Shown here: in pieces, positions 1 through 6,021 of the stretch | How the letters are laid out: each line of letters begins with the position of its first letter | Position numbering within the stretch: position 1 is the first letter of the stretch | Source: Rubrivivax sp. | Lineage (GTDB): Bacteria > Pseudomonadota > Gammaproteobacteria > Burkholderiales > Burkholderiaceae_C | Length of the DNA stretch: 8,330 nt | Reading direction: 5' to 3' | NCBI GenBank assembly: GCA_027484885.1 | Contig: JAIXSD010000093.1 | Coordinates: forward strand, 1 to 8,330 | Notes under the pieces: generated by a model | Databases searched by the model: none | Told to the model about the DNA's origin: nothing | What the model saw: only the letters and a program-made list of their open reading frames with translations | Program-made: the position numbers and the translations under genes

Positions 1-2040
1 CAGGTGGCCTTGATGGCCGCCATGGGCCTGTGGGCCGCCAGCCCAGCGGCGAGCGCCGAGACGAATGCCGCCGCACCGGCCGCCCGTTTGGAAGCGCCCC
101 GAGCCGCACCGGCCCCCTTGAGCGCGTTTGCCGCGCGGGCCCGCTACAGCGGCGGCAAGCTGTCGCCGGATGGCCGTTTGCTGGCCTTGTTGGCGCCGCT
201 CGGTGGCAAACGCAATATCGTGCTCTTTGATTTGCAGACCCGGCAGGCCAAGGCCCTGACCGGCATGACCCAGTTCGATGTCACCGCCTTCCACTGGGTG
301 GGTTCCGAGCGACTGATCTACACCCTCGGGCGGCTGGACGCGCCGACCGGGCCCGAGTCGGGCGATGGTGGCGGTTTGTTCTCGGTCAAGATCGATGGCA
401 GCGCCGCACGCAAGCTCATGCCCACCGTGCGCGAGCAGCTGGGCCAGGGCCAGCGGCGCTTCACCTTCATGAATTTCATGGCGGTGGCACCGGGCCGTGA
501 GGCGGAGATCCTGGTACGGGCTAATCTGCGCAGCAACAAGGCCTTCGACATCTACCGTGTCAATCTCGACAACGGCCAGCGCCAGCTGCTGACCTTCGAC
601 ACGCCCGGCGATGTGGAGGATTGGGTGCTGGACCGCGACGGCGTGCCGCGGGCTGTCAAGCTGGTGGACAAGCCCGAGCTGCCGCCGTCCGAGCGCAGCT
701 ACCGCGTGCTGGTGCGGGCCTCACAAGACGCGCCCTGGCAGGAAGTGGCCAAGTTCGCTGCCGGTGATCCAGACGACTGGCAACCCCTGGCCTTCGCGGA
801 GGACAACCAGGATCTCATCGTCAGCGCCTTCCGCGGCAGCAACACCCGCGGCCTGCATCGCCTCGACACGCGCGAATGCAAGCTCACGGCCGTGCTGGCG
901 GCCCATCCGCGCTACGACCTGGACAGCGGCCTGATCTACGATCCACGCAGCCGCAAGCTTGTCGGCCTGCGCTTTGCCGATGAGCGCCAGCAGGTGGCCT
1001 ATTTCGACGAAGCCTATGCCCAACAACAGGCCAACCTGCAGGCCAGCTTCCCTGGCAAGACGGTGGCCATCCAGCGCACCACCAGCAGCCGCACCCTGGT
1101 GACGGTGTACAGCGACCGCGCGGTGCCCACCTACTATGTGCTGGACGAAGAGCGCAAGACGCTGGAAGAGCTGACGCCCAGCCGCGAAGACCTGACCGAC
1201 ACCGACCTGGTGGAGATGCGCCCCTTCCTGCTCAAGACCCGAGACGGTCTGGAGATTCCGTCCTACTACTTCCTGCCCGCCAACCACCAGCCTGGCCAGC
1301 GCCTGCCCACCGTGCTGCACATCCACGGTGGCCCGCATGCCCGGCCTGACACCTGGGGCCATCTCAGCGGCTACGGGGTCACCGAGGCCCAGATGCTGGC
1401 CTCGCGTGGCTATGCCGTGGTGCTGCCCAATTTCCGCATTACGCCGGGCCTGGGGCACAAGGTCTACGACGCCGGTTACGGCGAGCTGGGCCGCAAGATG
1501 TCCGAGGACCATGAGGACGCGGCCGCCTGGGCGGTGCAGGCCGGCTTTGCCGATCCGCAACGCATGTGCATCTCGGGCGCCAGCTACGGGGGCTATGCCA
1601 CGCTCTGGGCCTTGATCAAGACGCCGGACCTGTTCAAGTGCGGTGTCGCCGGACTGGTGGTCAGTGATCTGGAGGTCATCCTCACCTCGGGCCAGGGTGA
1701 CATCCCGCGCAGCCCCAGCGGCGTGGCCTTCTGGCGCCAGCTGATCGGCCAGAAGGAGCCGGGTTGGGCGCGCGCCCACGAGATCTCACCGGCCCGCCAT
1801 GCTGAGCGCCTCAAGGCGCCGCTGTTCATTTACGCCGGCAGCGAGGACTGGCGCACGCCAATGGAGCAGACGAATCTGATGGTGGATGCGCTCAAGAAAG
1901 CCGGGCGTCCGCCCGAGGTGTTGATGATCAAGGCCGGTGAAGCCCATGGTTATGGCAAGACCGAGAACCGCATCGATCTGTTCGAGCAGATGCTGCAGTT
2001 CCTGGACCGCCACATCGGGCCGGCCGCCGCCAAGCCCTGA
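1..2040 (+). CDS. Secreted S9-family (prolyl oligopeptidase-type) serine peptidase, 5' end outside window
   Basis: This is a serine peptidase or acyl-peptide hydrolase of family S9 with a beta-propeller followed by an alpha/beta-hydrolase domain. Residues are numbered from the GTG at base 4. About residues 45-410 carry propeller-like repeats (for example SPDGRLLALLAP near 54). The catalytic domain follows from about 420 to 670. Visible motifs are HGGPH at 441-445, the nucleophile elbow GASYGG with Ser527, Asp615 in GSEDWRTP, and His648 in GEAHGYG, so the triad is intact. The N-terminus is hydrophobic and ends in AASA, like a signal peptide. It lacks the usual positively charged start and the frame is open to base 1, so the true start is probably upstream of the window. 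S9 enzymes cleave short peptides, often after proline or from acylated N-termini. The exact specificity cannot be read here. It converges on msrQ, and I see no functional link to the genes to its right. Confidence 0.93.
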   Translation, partial: QVALMAAMGLWAASPAASAETNAAAPAARLEAPRAAPAPLSAFAARARYSGGKLSPDGRLLALLAPLGGKRNIVLFDLQTRQAKALTGMTQFDVTAFHWVGSERLIYTLGRLDAPTGPESGDGGGLFSVKIDGSAARKLMPTVREQLGQGQRRFTFMNFMAVAPGREAEILVRANLRSNKAFDIYRVNLDNGQRQLLTFDTPGDVEDWVLDRDGVPRAVKLVDKPELPPSERSYRVLVRASQDAPWQEVAKFAAGDPDDWQPLAFAEDNQDLIVSAFRGSNTRGLHRLDTRECKLTAVLAAHPRYDLDSGLIYDPRSRKLVGLRFADERQQVAYFDEAYAQQQANLQASFPGKTVAIQRTTSSRTLVTVYSDRAVPTYYVLDEERKTLEELTPSREDLTDTDLVEMRPFLLKTRDGLEIPSYYFLPANHQPGQRLPTVLHIHGGPHARPDTWGHLSGYGVTEAQMLASRGYAVVLPNFRITPGLGHKVYDAGYGELGRKMSEDHEDAAAWAVQAGFADPQRMCISGASYGGYATLWALIKTPDLFKCGVAGLVVSDLEVILTSGQGDIPRSPSGVAFWRQLIGQKEPGWARAHEISPARHAERLKAPLFIYAGSEDWRTPMEQTNLMVDALKKAGRPPEVLMIKAGEAHGYGKTENRIDLFEQMLQFLDRHIGPAAAKP

Positions 2041-2060
2041 AGCCGGCTTCAGCGGCCGGC
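2019..2060. terminator. Nested inverted repeat at convergent gene ends, possible bidirectional terminator
   Basis: The perfect palindrome CTGAAGCCGGCTTCAG (2037-2052) contains the TGA stop of the peptidase on the plus strand (2038-2040) and the TGA stop of msrQ on the minus strand (2051-2049). Outside it, GCCGGCCGC (2019-2027) pairs with GCGGCCGGC (2052-2060), giving a larger GC-rich stem-loop with a left-side bulge. The position between convergent genes fits transcript ending on both strands. There is no T-tract on either side, so it is not a classical intrinsic terminator. It could act as a 3'-end stabilising hairpin or with Rho. Confidence 0.4.
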
Positions 2061-2678
2061 AACCCGGCGGCTGAGGCGGCCTTGCCAGGCCCGCCACAGC
2101 CGCCAGCCCAGCAGCAGGCCGAGGATGGCGCCGTAGAGCGCCGGTTCGGCAAAGTTGTTCTTGCCCGCGCGCATCCAGATGAAGTGGGCCAGGGCGATCA
2201 GGCTGAGCAGATAGACCCCGCGATGCAGGCGTTGCCAGCGCGCCGCGCCCAGGGCCTTGATGGCGCGGTTGAAGGAGGTCAGGGCCAGGGGCAGCAAGAT
2301 CAGCCAGGCGACAAAGCCCATCAGGATGAAGGGCCGCTTGAGGATGTCTCGGCCGATGTCGCCGAGCTCCAGGCCCATGTCCAGCCAGCCGTAGGCCAGC
2401 AGGTGCAGGCTGGCGTAGAAAAAGCTGAACAGGCCCAGCATGCGGCGAAAGCGTGCCAGGGCCGGCTGGCCGCTGAGCACGCGCAGCGGCGTCACGGCCA
2501 GGGTCAGACAGAGGCCGCGCAAGCTCCAGTCGCCCAGGCCGCGGATCAAGGCCTCGGCCGGGTTGGCGCCGAGCCGGTCGGTGGCCGCGGCCACAATCAG
2601 CCAGGCCAGCGGCGCCAGGCAGATCAGGAACAGCAGGGGCTTGGCCGCGGGGTGCAGCCAGAGGGAACGGCGCGCCAT
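2049..2678 (-). CDS. msrQ: MsrQ, heme-b membrane electron donor of the MsrPQ methionine sulfoxide reductase
   Basis: MsrQ (formerly YedZ) is an inner-membrane heme b protein of the ferric-reductase-like transmembrane family. It passes electrons from the cell side or quinone pool to periplasmic MsrP. The 209-residue product is close to the E. coli protein in length and has about six hydrophobic segments (roughly residues 14-32, 50-68, 82-99, 117-134, 152-170 and 178-193). Candidate heme-ligand histidines are His92 (YASLHLLAYGW), His152 (WQRLHRGVYL) and His165 (ALAHFIWM), a spacing that matches the E. coli family pattern. The ATG at 2678 lies 11 bases after the msrP stop. No Shine-Dalgarno is visible, so translation may depend on msrP. 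The gene is complete, and its stop is inside the palindrome shared with the convergent peptidase gene. Confidence 0.95.
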   Translation of the reverse strand: MARRSLWLHPAAKPLLFLICLAPLAWLIVAAATDRLGANPAEALIRGLGDWSLRGLCLTLAVTPLRVLSGQPALARFRRMLGLFSFFYASLHLLAYGWLDMGLELGDIGRDILKRPFILMGFVAWLILLPLALTSFNRAIKALGAARWQRLHRGVYLLSLIALAHFIWMRAGKNNFAEPALYGAILGLLLGWRLWRAWQGRLSRRVAGR

Positions 2679-2689
2679 GCGGGGCGGCC

Positions 2690-3688
2690 TCAGTAGAACT
2701 TCTTCAGGTCCATGCCGGCGTAGAGCGAGGCCACCTGCTCGGCATAGCCGTTGAACATCAGGGTGGGGCGCTTCTTGGCGAACAAGCCGTCTTCGCCGAT
2801 GCGGCGCTCGCTGGCCTGGCTCCAGCGTGGGTGGTCCACCTGCGGGTTCACATTCGAGTAAAAGCCGTACTCGCTGGCCGCGGCACGGGTCCAGCTGGAC
2901 ACGGGCTGCTTCTCGACGAAGCGGATCTTGACGATGGACTTGGCCGATTTGAAGCCGTACTTCCAGGGCAGGACCAGTCGCACCGGCGCGCCGTTCTGGT
3001 TGGGCAGCACCTCGCCGTACATGCCGAAGGCGAGCAGGGTCAGCGGGTGCATGGCTTCATCGATGCGCAGGCCTTCGGTGTAGGGCCAGTCCAGCACGCC
3101 CGAGCGCAGGCCTGGCATCTGCCTGCGGTCGGCCAAGCTGATGAACTCCACATACTTGGCGCGCGAGTTGGGCTCGACCCGCTTGATCAGCTCGGCCAGC
3201 GAGTAGCCGACCCAGGGGATCACCATGCTCCAGCCTTCGACGCAGCGCAGGCGGTAGATGCGTTCCTCCATGGGGCTGAGCTTGAGCAGCTGGTCGAGGT
3301 CGAAGCTGCCGGGCTTGCCGACCTCGCCTTCCACCGTCACCGTCCAGGGGCGCGGCTTCAGGCTGCCGGCCGTGCGGGCCGGGTCGGATTTGTCGGTGCC
3401 GAATTCGTAGAAATTGTTGTAGCTGCTGGCGTCTTCATAGCGGGTCAGCTTGTCCAGGCTGATGGCGCCAGCCACCGTGCTCTTGGCACCGGGCAGCTTG
3501 GCCAGCTTGCCGGGGCCGGCGGTTTGCGCCAGGGCCTCGCGGCCGGCCCAGGCGGCCAGGCCGGCGCCGGCGGCGCCGCTGGCCATCAGCTGCAGCCAGT
3601 GGCGGCGCTGCTGGTAGACCGCCTGCGGTGTGATCTCCGAGGCCAGGATGGGCGTGCTCGGGGCAAGGTGGCGGTCGGTGTGGCGCAT
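2690..3688 (-). CDS. msrP: MsrP, periplasmic protein-methionine-sulfoxide reductase, molybdopterin catalytic subunit
   Basis: MsrP (formerly YedY) reduces methionine sulfoxide in oxidised periplasmic proteins using a molybdopterin cofactor. It receives electrons from MsrQ, encoded just downstream. With the ATG at 3688 the protein is 332 residues, near the usual length. It has a Tat-type leader: a twin arginine at residues 28-29 ([10 protein letters not shown]), a hydrophobic Ala/Gly-rich stretch, and a likely cleavage after EALAQ. The Mo-ligating cysteine is Cys149 in [17 protein letters not shown], a hallmark of the sulfite oxidase-like fold. Other family segments are [40 protein letters not shown], and the C-terminal region with [16 protein letters not shown] at 3700 would add four residues. 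I prefer the ATG, although neither start has a clear ribosome site. The gene lies 112 bases after the binding-protein gene. Confidence 0.96.
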   Translation of the reverse strand: MRHTDRHLAPSTPILASEITPQAVYQQRRHWLQLMASGAAGAGLAAWAGREALAQTAGPGKLAKLPGAKSTVAGAISLDKLTRYEDASSYNNFYEFGTDKSDPARTAGSLKPRPWTVTVEGEVGKPGSFDLDQLLKLSPMEERIYRLRCVEGWSMVIPWVGYSLAELIKRVEPNSRAKYVEFISLADRRQMPGLRSGVLDWPYTEGLRIDEAMHPLTLLAFGMYGEVLPNQNGAPVRLVLPWKYGFKSAKSIVKIRFVEKQPVSSWTRAAASEYGFYSNVNPQVDHPRWSQASERRIGEDGLFAKKRPTLMFNGYAEQVASLYAGMDLKKFY

Positions 3689-3749
3689 GGCGGGCAGCAA
3701 TCGAAGAGGAGGAGGGTCTCTGTCGCGAGAACGAGGCTGCAGCTTACGG

Positions 3750-3774
3750 GCTGCCGGAAAATTTTGCCGGCAGC
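3750..3774. repeat. Inverted repeat with AAAATTTT centre upstream of msrP
   Basis: GCTGCCGG (3750-3757) and CCGGCAGC (3767-3774) are perfect 8-bp arms around AAAATTTTG. The A/T-rich, self-complementary centre stands out in otherwise GC-rich DNA. It lies 62-86 bases upstream of the msrP ATG in the only sizeable gap of the minus-strand block. It could be an operator, or an RNA hairpin in the leader or spacer. No T-run follows it on the minus strand, so an intrinsic terminator is unlikely. Confidence 0.4.
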
Positions 3775-3776
3775 GG

Positions 3777-3782
3777 TGTCAA
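3777..3782 (-). promoter_or_regulatory. Possible -35 element (TTGACA) for msrPQ
   Basis: Read on the minus strand this is a perfect sigma70-type TTGACA, about 90 bases before the msrP start. At a spacing of 16-18 the expected -10 position reads TTTCCG/TTCCGG, which is a poor match, so a standard promoter is not established. The inverted repeat begins 3 bases further downstream, so a factor binding there would overlap the spacer of any such promoter. Confidence 0.25.
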
Positions 3783-3783
3783 T

Positions 3784-3798
3784 GTCCCGCGCAGGGAC
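3784..3798 (-). terminator. Short hairpin just after the binding-protein stop codon
   Basis: GTCCC (3784-3788) pairs with GGGAC (3794-3798) around a five-base loop. On the minus strand this begins two bases after the TGA of the substrate-binding protein gene. The stem is short and is followed only by ATT, so at most it is a weak terminator or a 3'-end stabilising structure. Some transcription may continue into msrPQ. Confidence 0.25.
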
Positions 3799-3800
3799 GC

Positions 3801-4622
3801 TCAGTTCCAGCCGGCCGGGCAGGGCAGGGCGCGGAGCAGGCGGCTGTGTTCGCCGCTGTCCTTGAGCTTTTTCAGGCCGAGGTTGAAGTCGCGCAGCAGC
3901 TCGGCGCTGCGCGCCACCTGCGGCGGCAGGATCAGGTGGGTGCTGAAGCTGTCGGTCAAGAGGCGCGGGTGGGCCGCGATCTGGGCGGCCTCGGCGGGCT
4001 TGAAGTGGTGGCCGAGCAGATCGCAAGCCACATTGCGCTCCATGGGCAGCACATCGATGCGGCCCAGCAGCATCTTGCGCAGGCCGGCCAGGTCGGTGGG
4101 CGTGGCGTCGCCGTCGAGCTCGCCGTTCTGGATCTTGGACCAGAACTCGGGCGTGTAGGTGTAGTCGCGCACATAGCCGACCTTGTAGCCGCGCAGATCG
4201 GCCAGGGTGGTCCAGTCGAGCTTGAGCTCGCGGCGGTAGACCAGCAGCCATTGCTCGGTCAGCACGTTGTCGCTGAGCAGGAAATCGCGCCGCCGCTCGG
4301 CCGAGGCGCCCCAGTAGGCGGAGGCGTCGTAGAGGCCTTGGCGGGTCTCCTGCTGGGCGCGGGCCCAGGGCAGGAAGTGGTACTGCACCTGGTAGCCGGC
4401 CAGGGCAAAGGCGCGCCGCACGATGTCCAGGGCAATGCCCTGGTCTTGGCGGTTTTGGGTGGCGTAGGGCGGCAGTTCGCCAGTGGCGATGCGCAGTGGT
4501 GTGGCGCTGGCCGGGCTGGCCGTGCTAACCAGGATCCCGCAGAGGCTGAGCCGCAGCATCCCCCACAGCAGCGCTGCCAGCATCCTTCGCAGTGTCACGG
4601 TCGGGGCGGGCTGGCGGCGCAT
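3801..4622 (-). CDS. Orphan periplasmic substrate-binding protein (SBP_bac_3-like)
   Basis: This 273-residue product resembles the extracellular solute-binding proteins of the amino-acid ABC transporter type (family 3). It has a long N-terminal leader with basic residues, a hydrophobic core (about 14-32) and a likely signal peptidase site after SPASA (residue 40). The mature part opens with the typical strand PLRIATGELPPYA and then GIALDIVRRAFALAGYQVQYHFLPWARA. It also has a family-like ADLRGYKVGYVRDYTYTP segment (141-158) and a C-terminal RDFNLGLKKLKDSGE helix (244-258). No permease or ATPase gene is adjacent, and the ligand cannot be assigned. The gene starts 16 bases after the ccsB stop and is probably co-transcribed with it. 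No good Shine-Dalgarno precedes the ATG at 4622. An in-frame GTG at 4598 (VTLRRMLAALLW) would give a more usual signal peptide length, so the start is uncertain. Confidence 0.85.
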   Translation of the reverse strand: MRRQPAPTVTLRRMLAALLWGMLRLSLCGILVSTASPASATPLRIATGELPPYATQNRQDQGIALDIVRRAFALAGYQVQYHFLPWARAQQETRQGLYDASAYWGASAERRRDFLLSDNVLTEQWLLVYRRELKLDWTTLADLRGYKVGYVRDYTYTPEFWSKIQNGELDGDATPTDLAGLRKMLLGRIDVLPMERNVACDLLGHHFKPAEAAQIAAHPRLLTDSFSTHLILPPQVARSAELLRDFNLGLKKLKDSGEHSRLLRALPCPAGWN

Positions 4623-4638
4623 TGGGGGGCTCAGGGTC

Positions 4639-6021
4639 TCAGAGCGTGCCGTAAGAGTGCAGGCCGGAGAGGAACATGTTCACGCCCAGGAAGGCGAAGG
4701 TGGTGACCACCAGGCCCGCCAGCGCCCACCAGGCGGAGACGGCGCCGCGCAGGCCCTTCATCAAGCGCATGTGCAGCCAGGCCGCGTAGTTCAGCCAGAC
4801 GATCAGGGCCCAGGTCTCCTTCGGGTCCCAGCTCCAGTAGCCGCCCCAGGCCTCGGCCGCCCAGAAGGCGCCCAGGATGGTGGCGATGGTGAAGAAGGCA
4901 AAGCCCAGGGCGATGGCCTTGTACATCAGGTCGTCCAGGGTGCTCAGCTCGGGCAGGCGGGCCGTCAGGCGGCTGCGCAAGGCCACGGCCAGCACGAAGA
5001 AGACCAGCAGGCCGGCCATCTTGCGCGCCCAGCCGTCCAGGCCGGCGATGGTTTCGGCCGGCAGATCGGCGCCGAAGCGGGCGGCCAGAATCATGGCGAT
5101 CAGGGCCAAGGGCATGACGATCAGGCCCAGGCTGAGTGCGCGCAGGCTGGCGGTCTTGAGCAGATAGGCCAGGGCCACCATGGCGGCCAGGGCGAAGGTG
5201 CCATAGCCCACGAAATTGGCCGGCACATGGATCTTCATCCACCAGCTCTGCAGGGCTGGCACCAGGGGCTGGATCTCATGCGCCTCGCGCGCCACCGTGT
5301 ACCAGAGCAGGAAGCTGACCGCCGCGCTGATCACCAGCAGCACATAGGCGCCCAGGGCACGGGTCTTGAACTTGGCTTCGTAGTACAGGTAGAACAGCGC
5401 CGTCATCCAGGCGAACAGCACGAAGACCTCGTAGAGGTTGCTGACCGGGATGTGGCCGATGTCGGGGGCAATCTGGTGGCTTTCGAACCAGCGCACCATG
5501 GTGCCCACCAGGGCCATGAAGACGGCGCCCCAGGTCAGGCGTGAGCCGATGGCTTCGGCGGCGCTGTTCTCGCCGCTCTTGGTGAAGAAGCCGCCCCAGT
5601 AGAACAGGGTGGCCATGTAGAAGAGCACGCTCATCCACAGAATGGCGCTCTGGCTGGACAGGGCGTACTTGAGCCAGAAGACCTTGTCGGCTGCGGCCAG
5701 ATCGGCGCCAAAGGCATCGGGCGTCTGAACGTACAGGCCGATGGCCAGCAGGCTGGCCGCGCCCACGCCGGCGCACAGCCAGCGCAGCGGCGCCCAGAAC
5801 CAGCCCAGCGCGATCAGCGAGGGGATGGCGCAGACCAGGATGCCTTTTTCATAGCCATCCATCGAGGCGCCGTAGCGCGAGAAGGCGAACAGGCCGCCAA
5901 TCAGGATCAGGGCGGCGAAGCCCCAGTCCAGGGCGTCCCGGCCTGAGAAGTAGCCCAGATCCTGGCTGCGCACCGGCCGACCGGTGCCGCGGAGGGTGCC
6001 GCTGCTGCTTGAGCTGTTCAT
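4639..6021 (-). CDS. ccsB: CcsB (ResC/CcsA-type) System II cytochrome c biogenesis protein
   Basis: This polytopic membrane protein of the heme-handling family works with ResB to export heme and attach it to apocytochromes c in the periplasm. The 460-residue product has about 13 hydrophobic segments. The tryptophan-rich heme motif WGGYWSWDPKETW is at 392-404. Candidate heme-ligand histidines are His265 (WMKIHVPANF), His417 (WLHMRLMKG) and His455 (SGLHSYG). The first and last flank the WWD motif as the periplasmic pair, and the middle one is the membrane histidine. I chose the ATG at 6021. It overlaps the resB stop as ATGA, has AAGGA nine bases upstream, and gives an N-terminus of family type. 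The frame is open to 6153, but that extension (GAQPGPAGNHPGAHGHGQ) looks like out-of-frame resB sequence. About residues 289-354 appear to be an extra segment with two more hydrophobic helices, making the protein longer than the roughly 390-400 residues I expect. Confidence 0.95.
   Translation of the reverse strand: MNSSSSSGTLRGTGRPVRSQDLGYFSGRDALDWGFAALILIGGLFAFSRYGASMDGYEKGILVCAIPSLIALGWFWAPLRWLCAGVGAASLLAIGLYVQTPDAFGADLAAADKVFWLKYALSSQSAILWMSVLFYMATLFYWGGFFTKSGENSAAEAIGSRLTWGAVFMALVGTMVRWFESHQIAPDIGHIPVSNLYEVFVLFAWMTALFYLYYEAKFKTRALGAYVLLVISAAVSFLLWYTVAREAHEIQPLVPALQSWWMKIHVPANFVGYGTFALAAMVALAYLLKTASLRALSLGLIVMPLALIAMILAARFGADLPAETIAGLDGWARKMAGLLVFFVLAVALRSRLTARLPELSTLDDLMYKAIALGFAFFTIATILGAFWAAEAWGGYWSWDPKETWALIVWLNYAAWLHMRLMKGLRGAVSAWWALAGLVVTTFAFLGVNMFLSGLHSYGTL

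Noticed and set aside
721..1779. Long minus-strand open frame (352 residues) opposite the S9 peptidase gene.
   Set aside because: It is antisense to a gene with a clear catalytic triad. Its composition is low-complexity Gly/Ala/Arg/Gln/His with no recognisable domain, typical of shadow frames in GC-rich DNA.
3689..3700. TTG start for msrP, four residues longer.
   Set aside because: The ATG at 3688 is the stronger codon, and no Shine-Dalgarno favours the TTG. The Tat leader is complete from the ATG.
3750..3774. Reading the AAAATTTT palindrome as an HprR-type site, as reported upstream of msrPQ in E. coli.
   Set aside because: It shares only the A/T core with the E. coli site as I remember it. 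The GC arms differ, and no regulator genes are in the window.
2831..3865. Long plus-strand open frame (344 residues) opposite msrP.
   Set aside because: It mirrors the well-supported msrP frame and reads as repetitive Gly/Ala/Val/Gln/His sequence without domains.
3586..4251. Minus-strand open frame (221 residues) spanning the end of the binding-protein gene, the gap and the start of msrP.
   Set aside because: It is in a different frame from both supported genes and is Arg/Pro/Ala-rich with no family features.
4483..5544. Long plus-strand open frame (353 residues) opposite ccsB.
   Set aside because: It is Gln/Gly/His/Ala-rich and antisense to the conserved CcsB sequence including the WWD motif. 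It is a compositional artefact.
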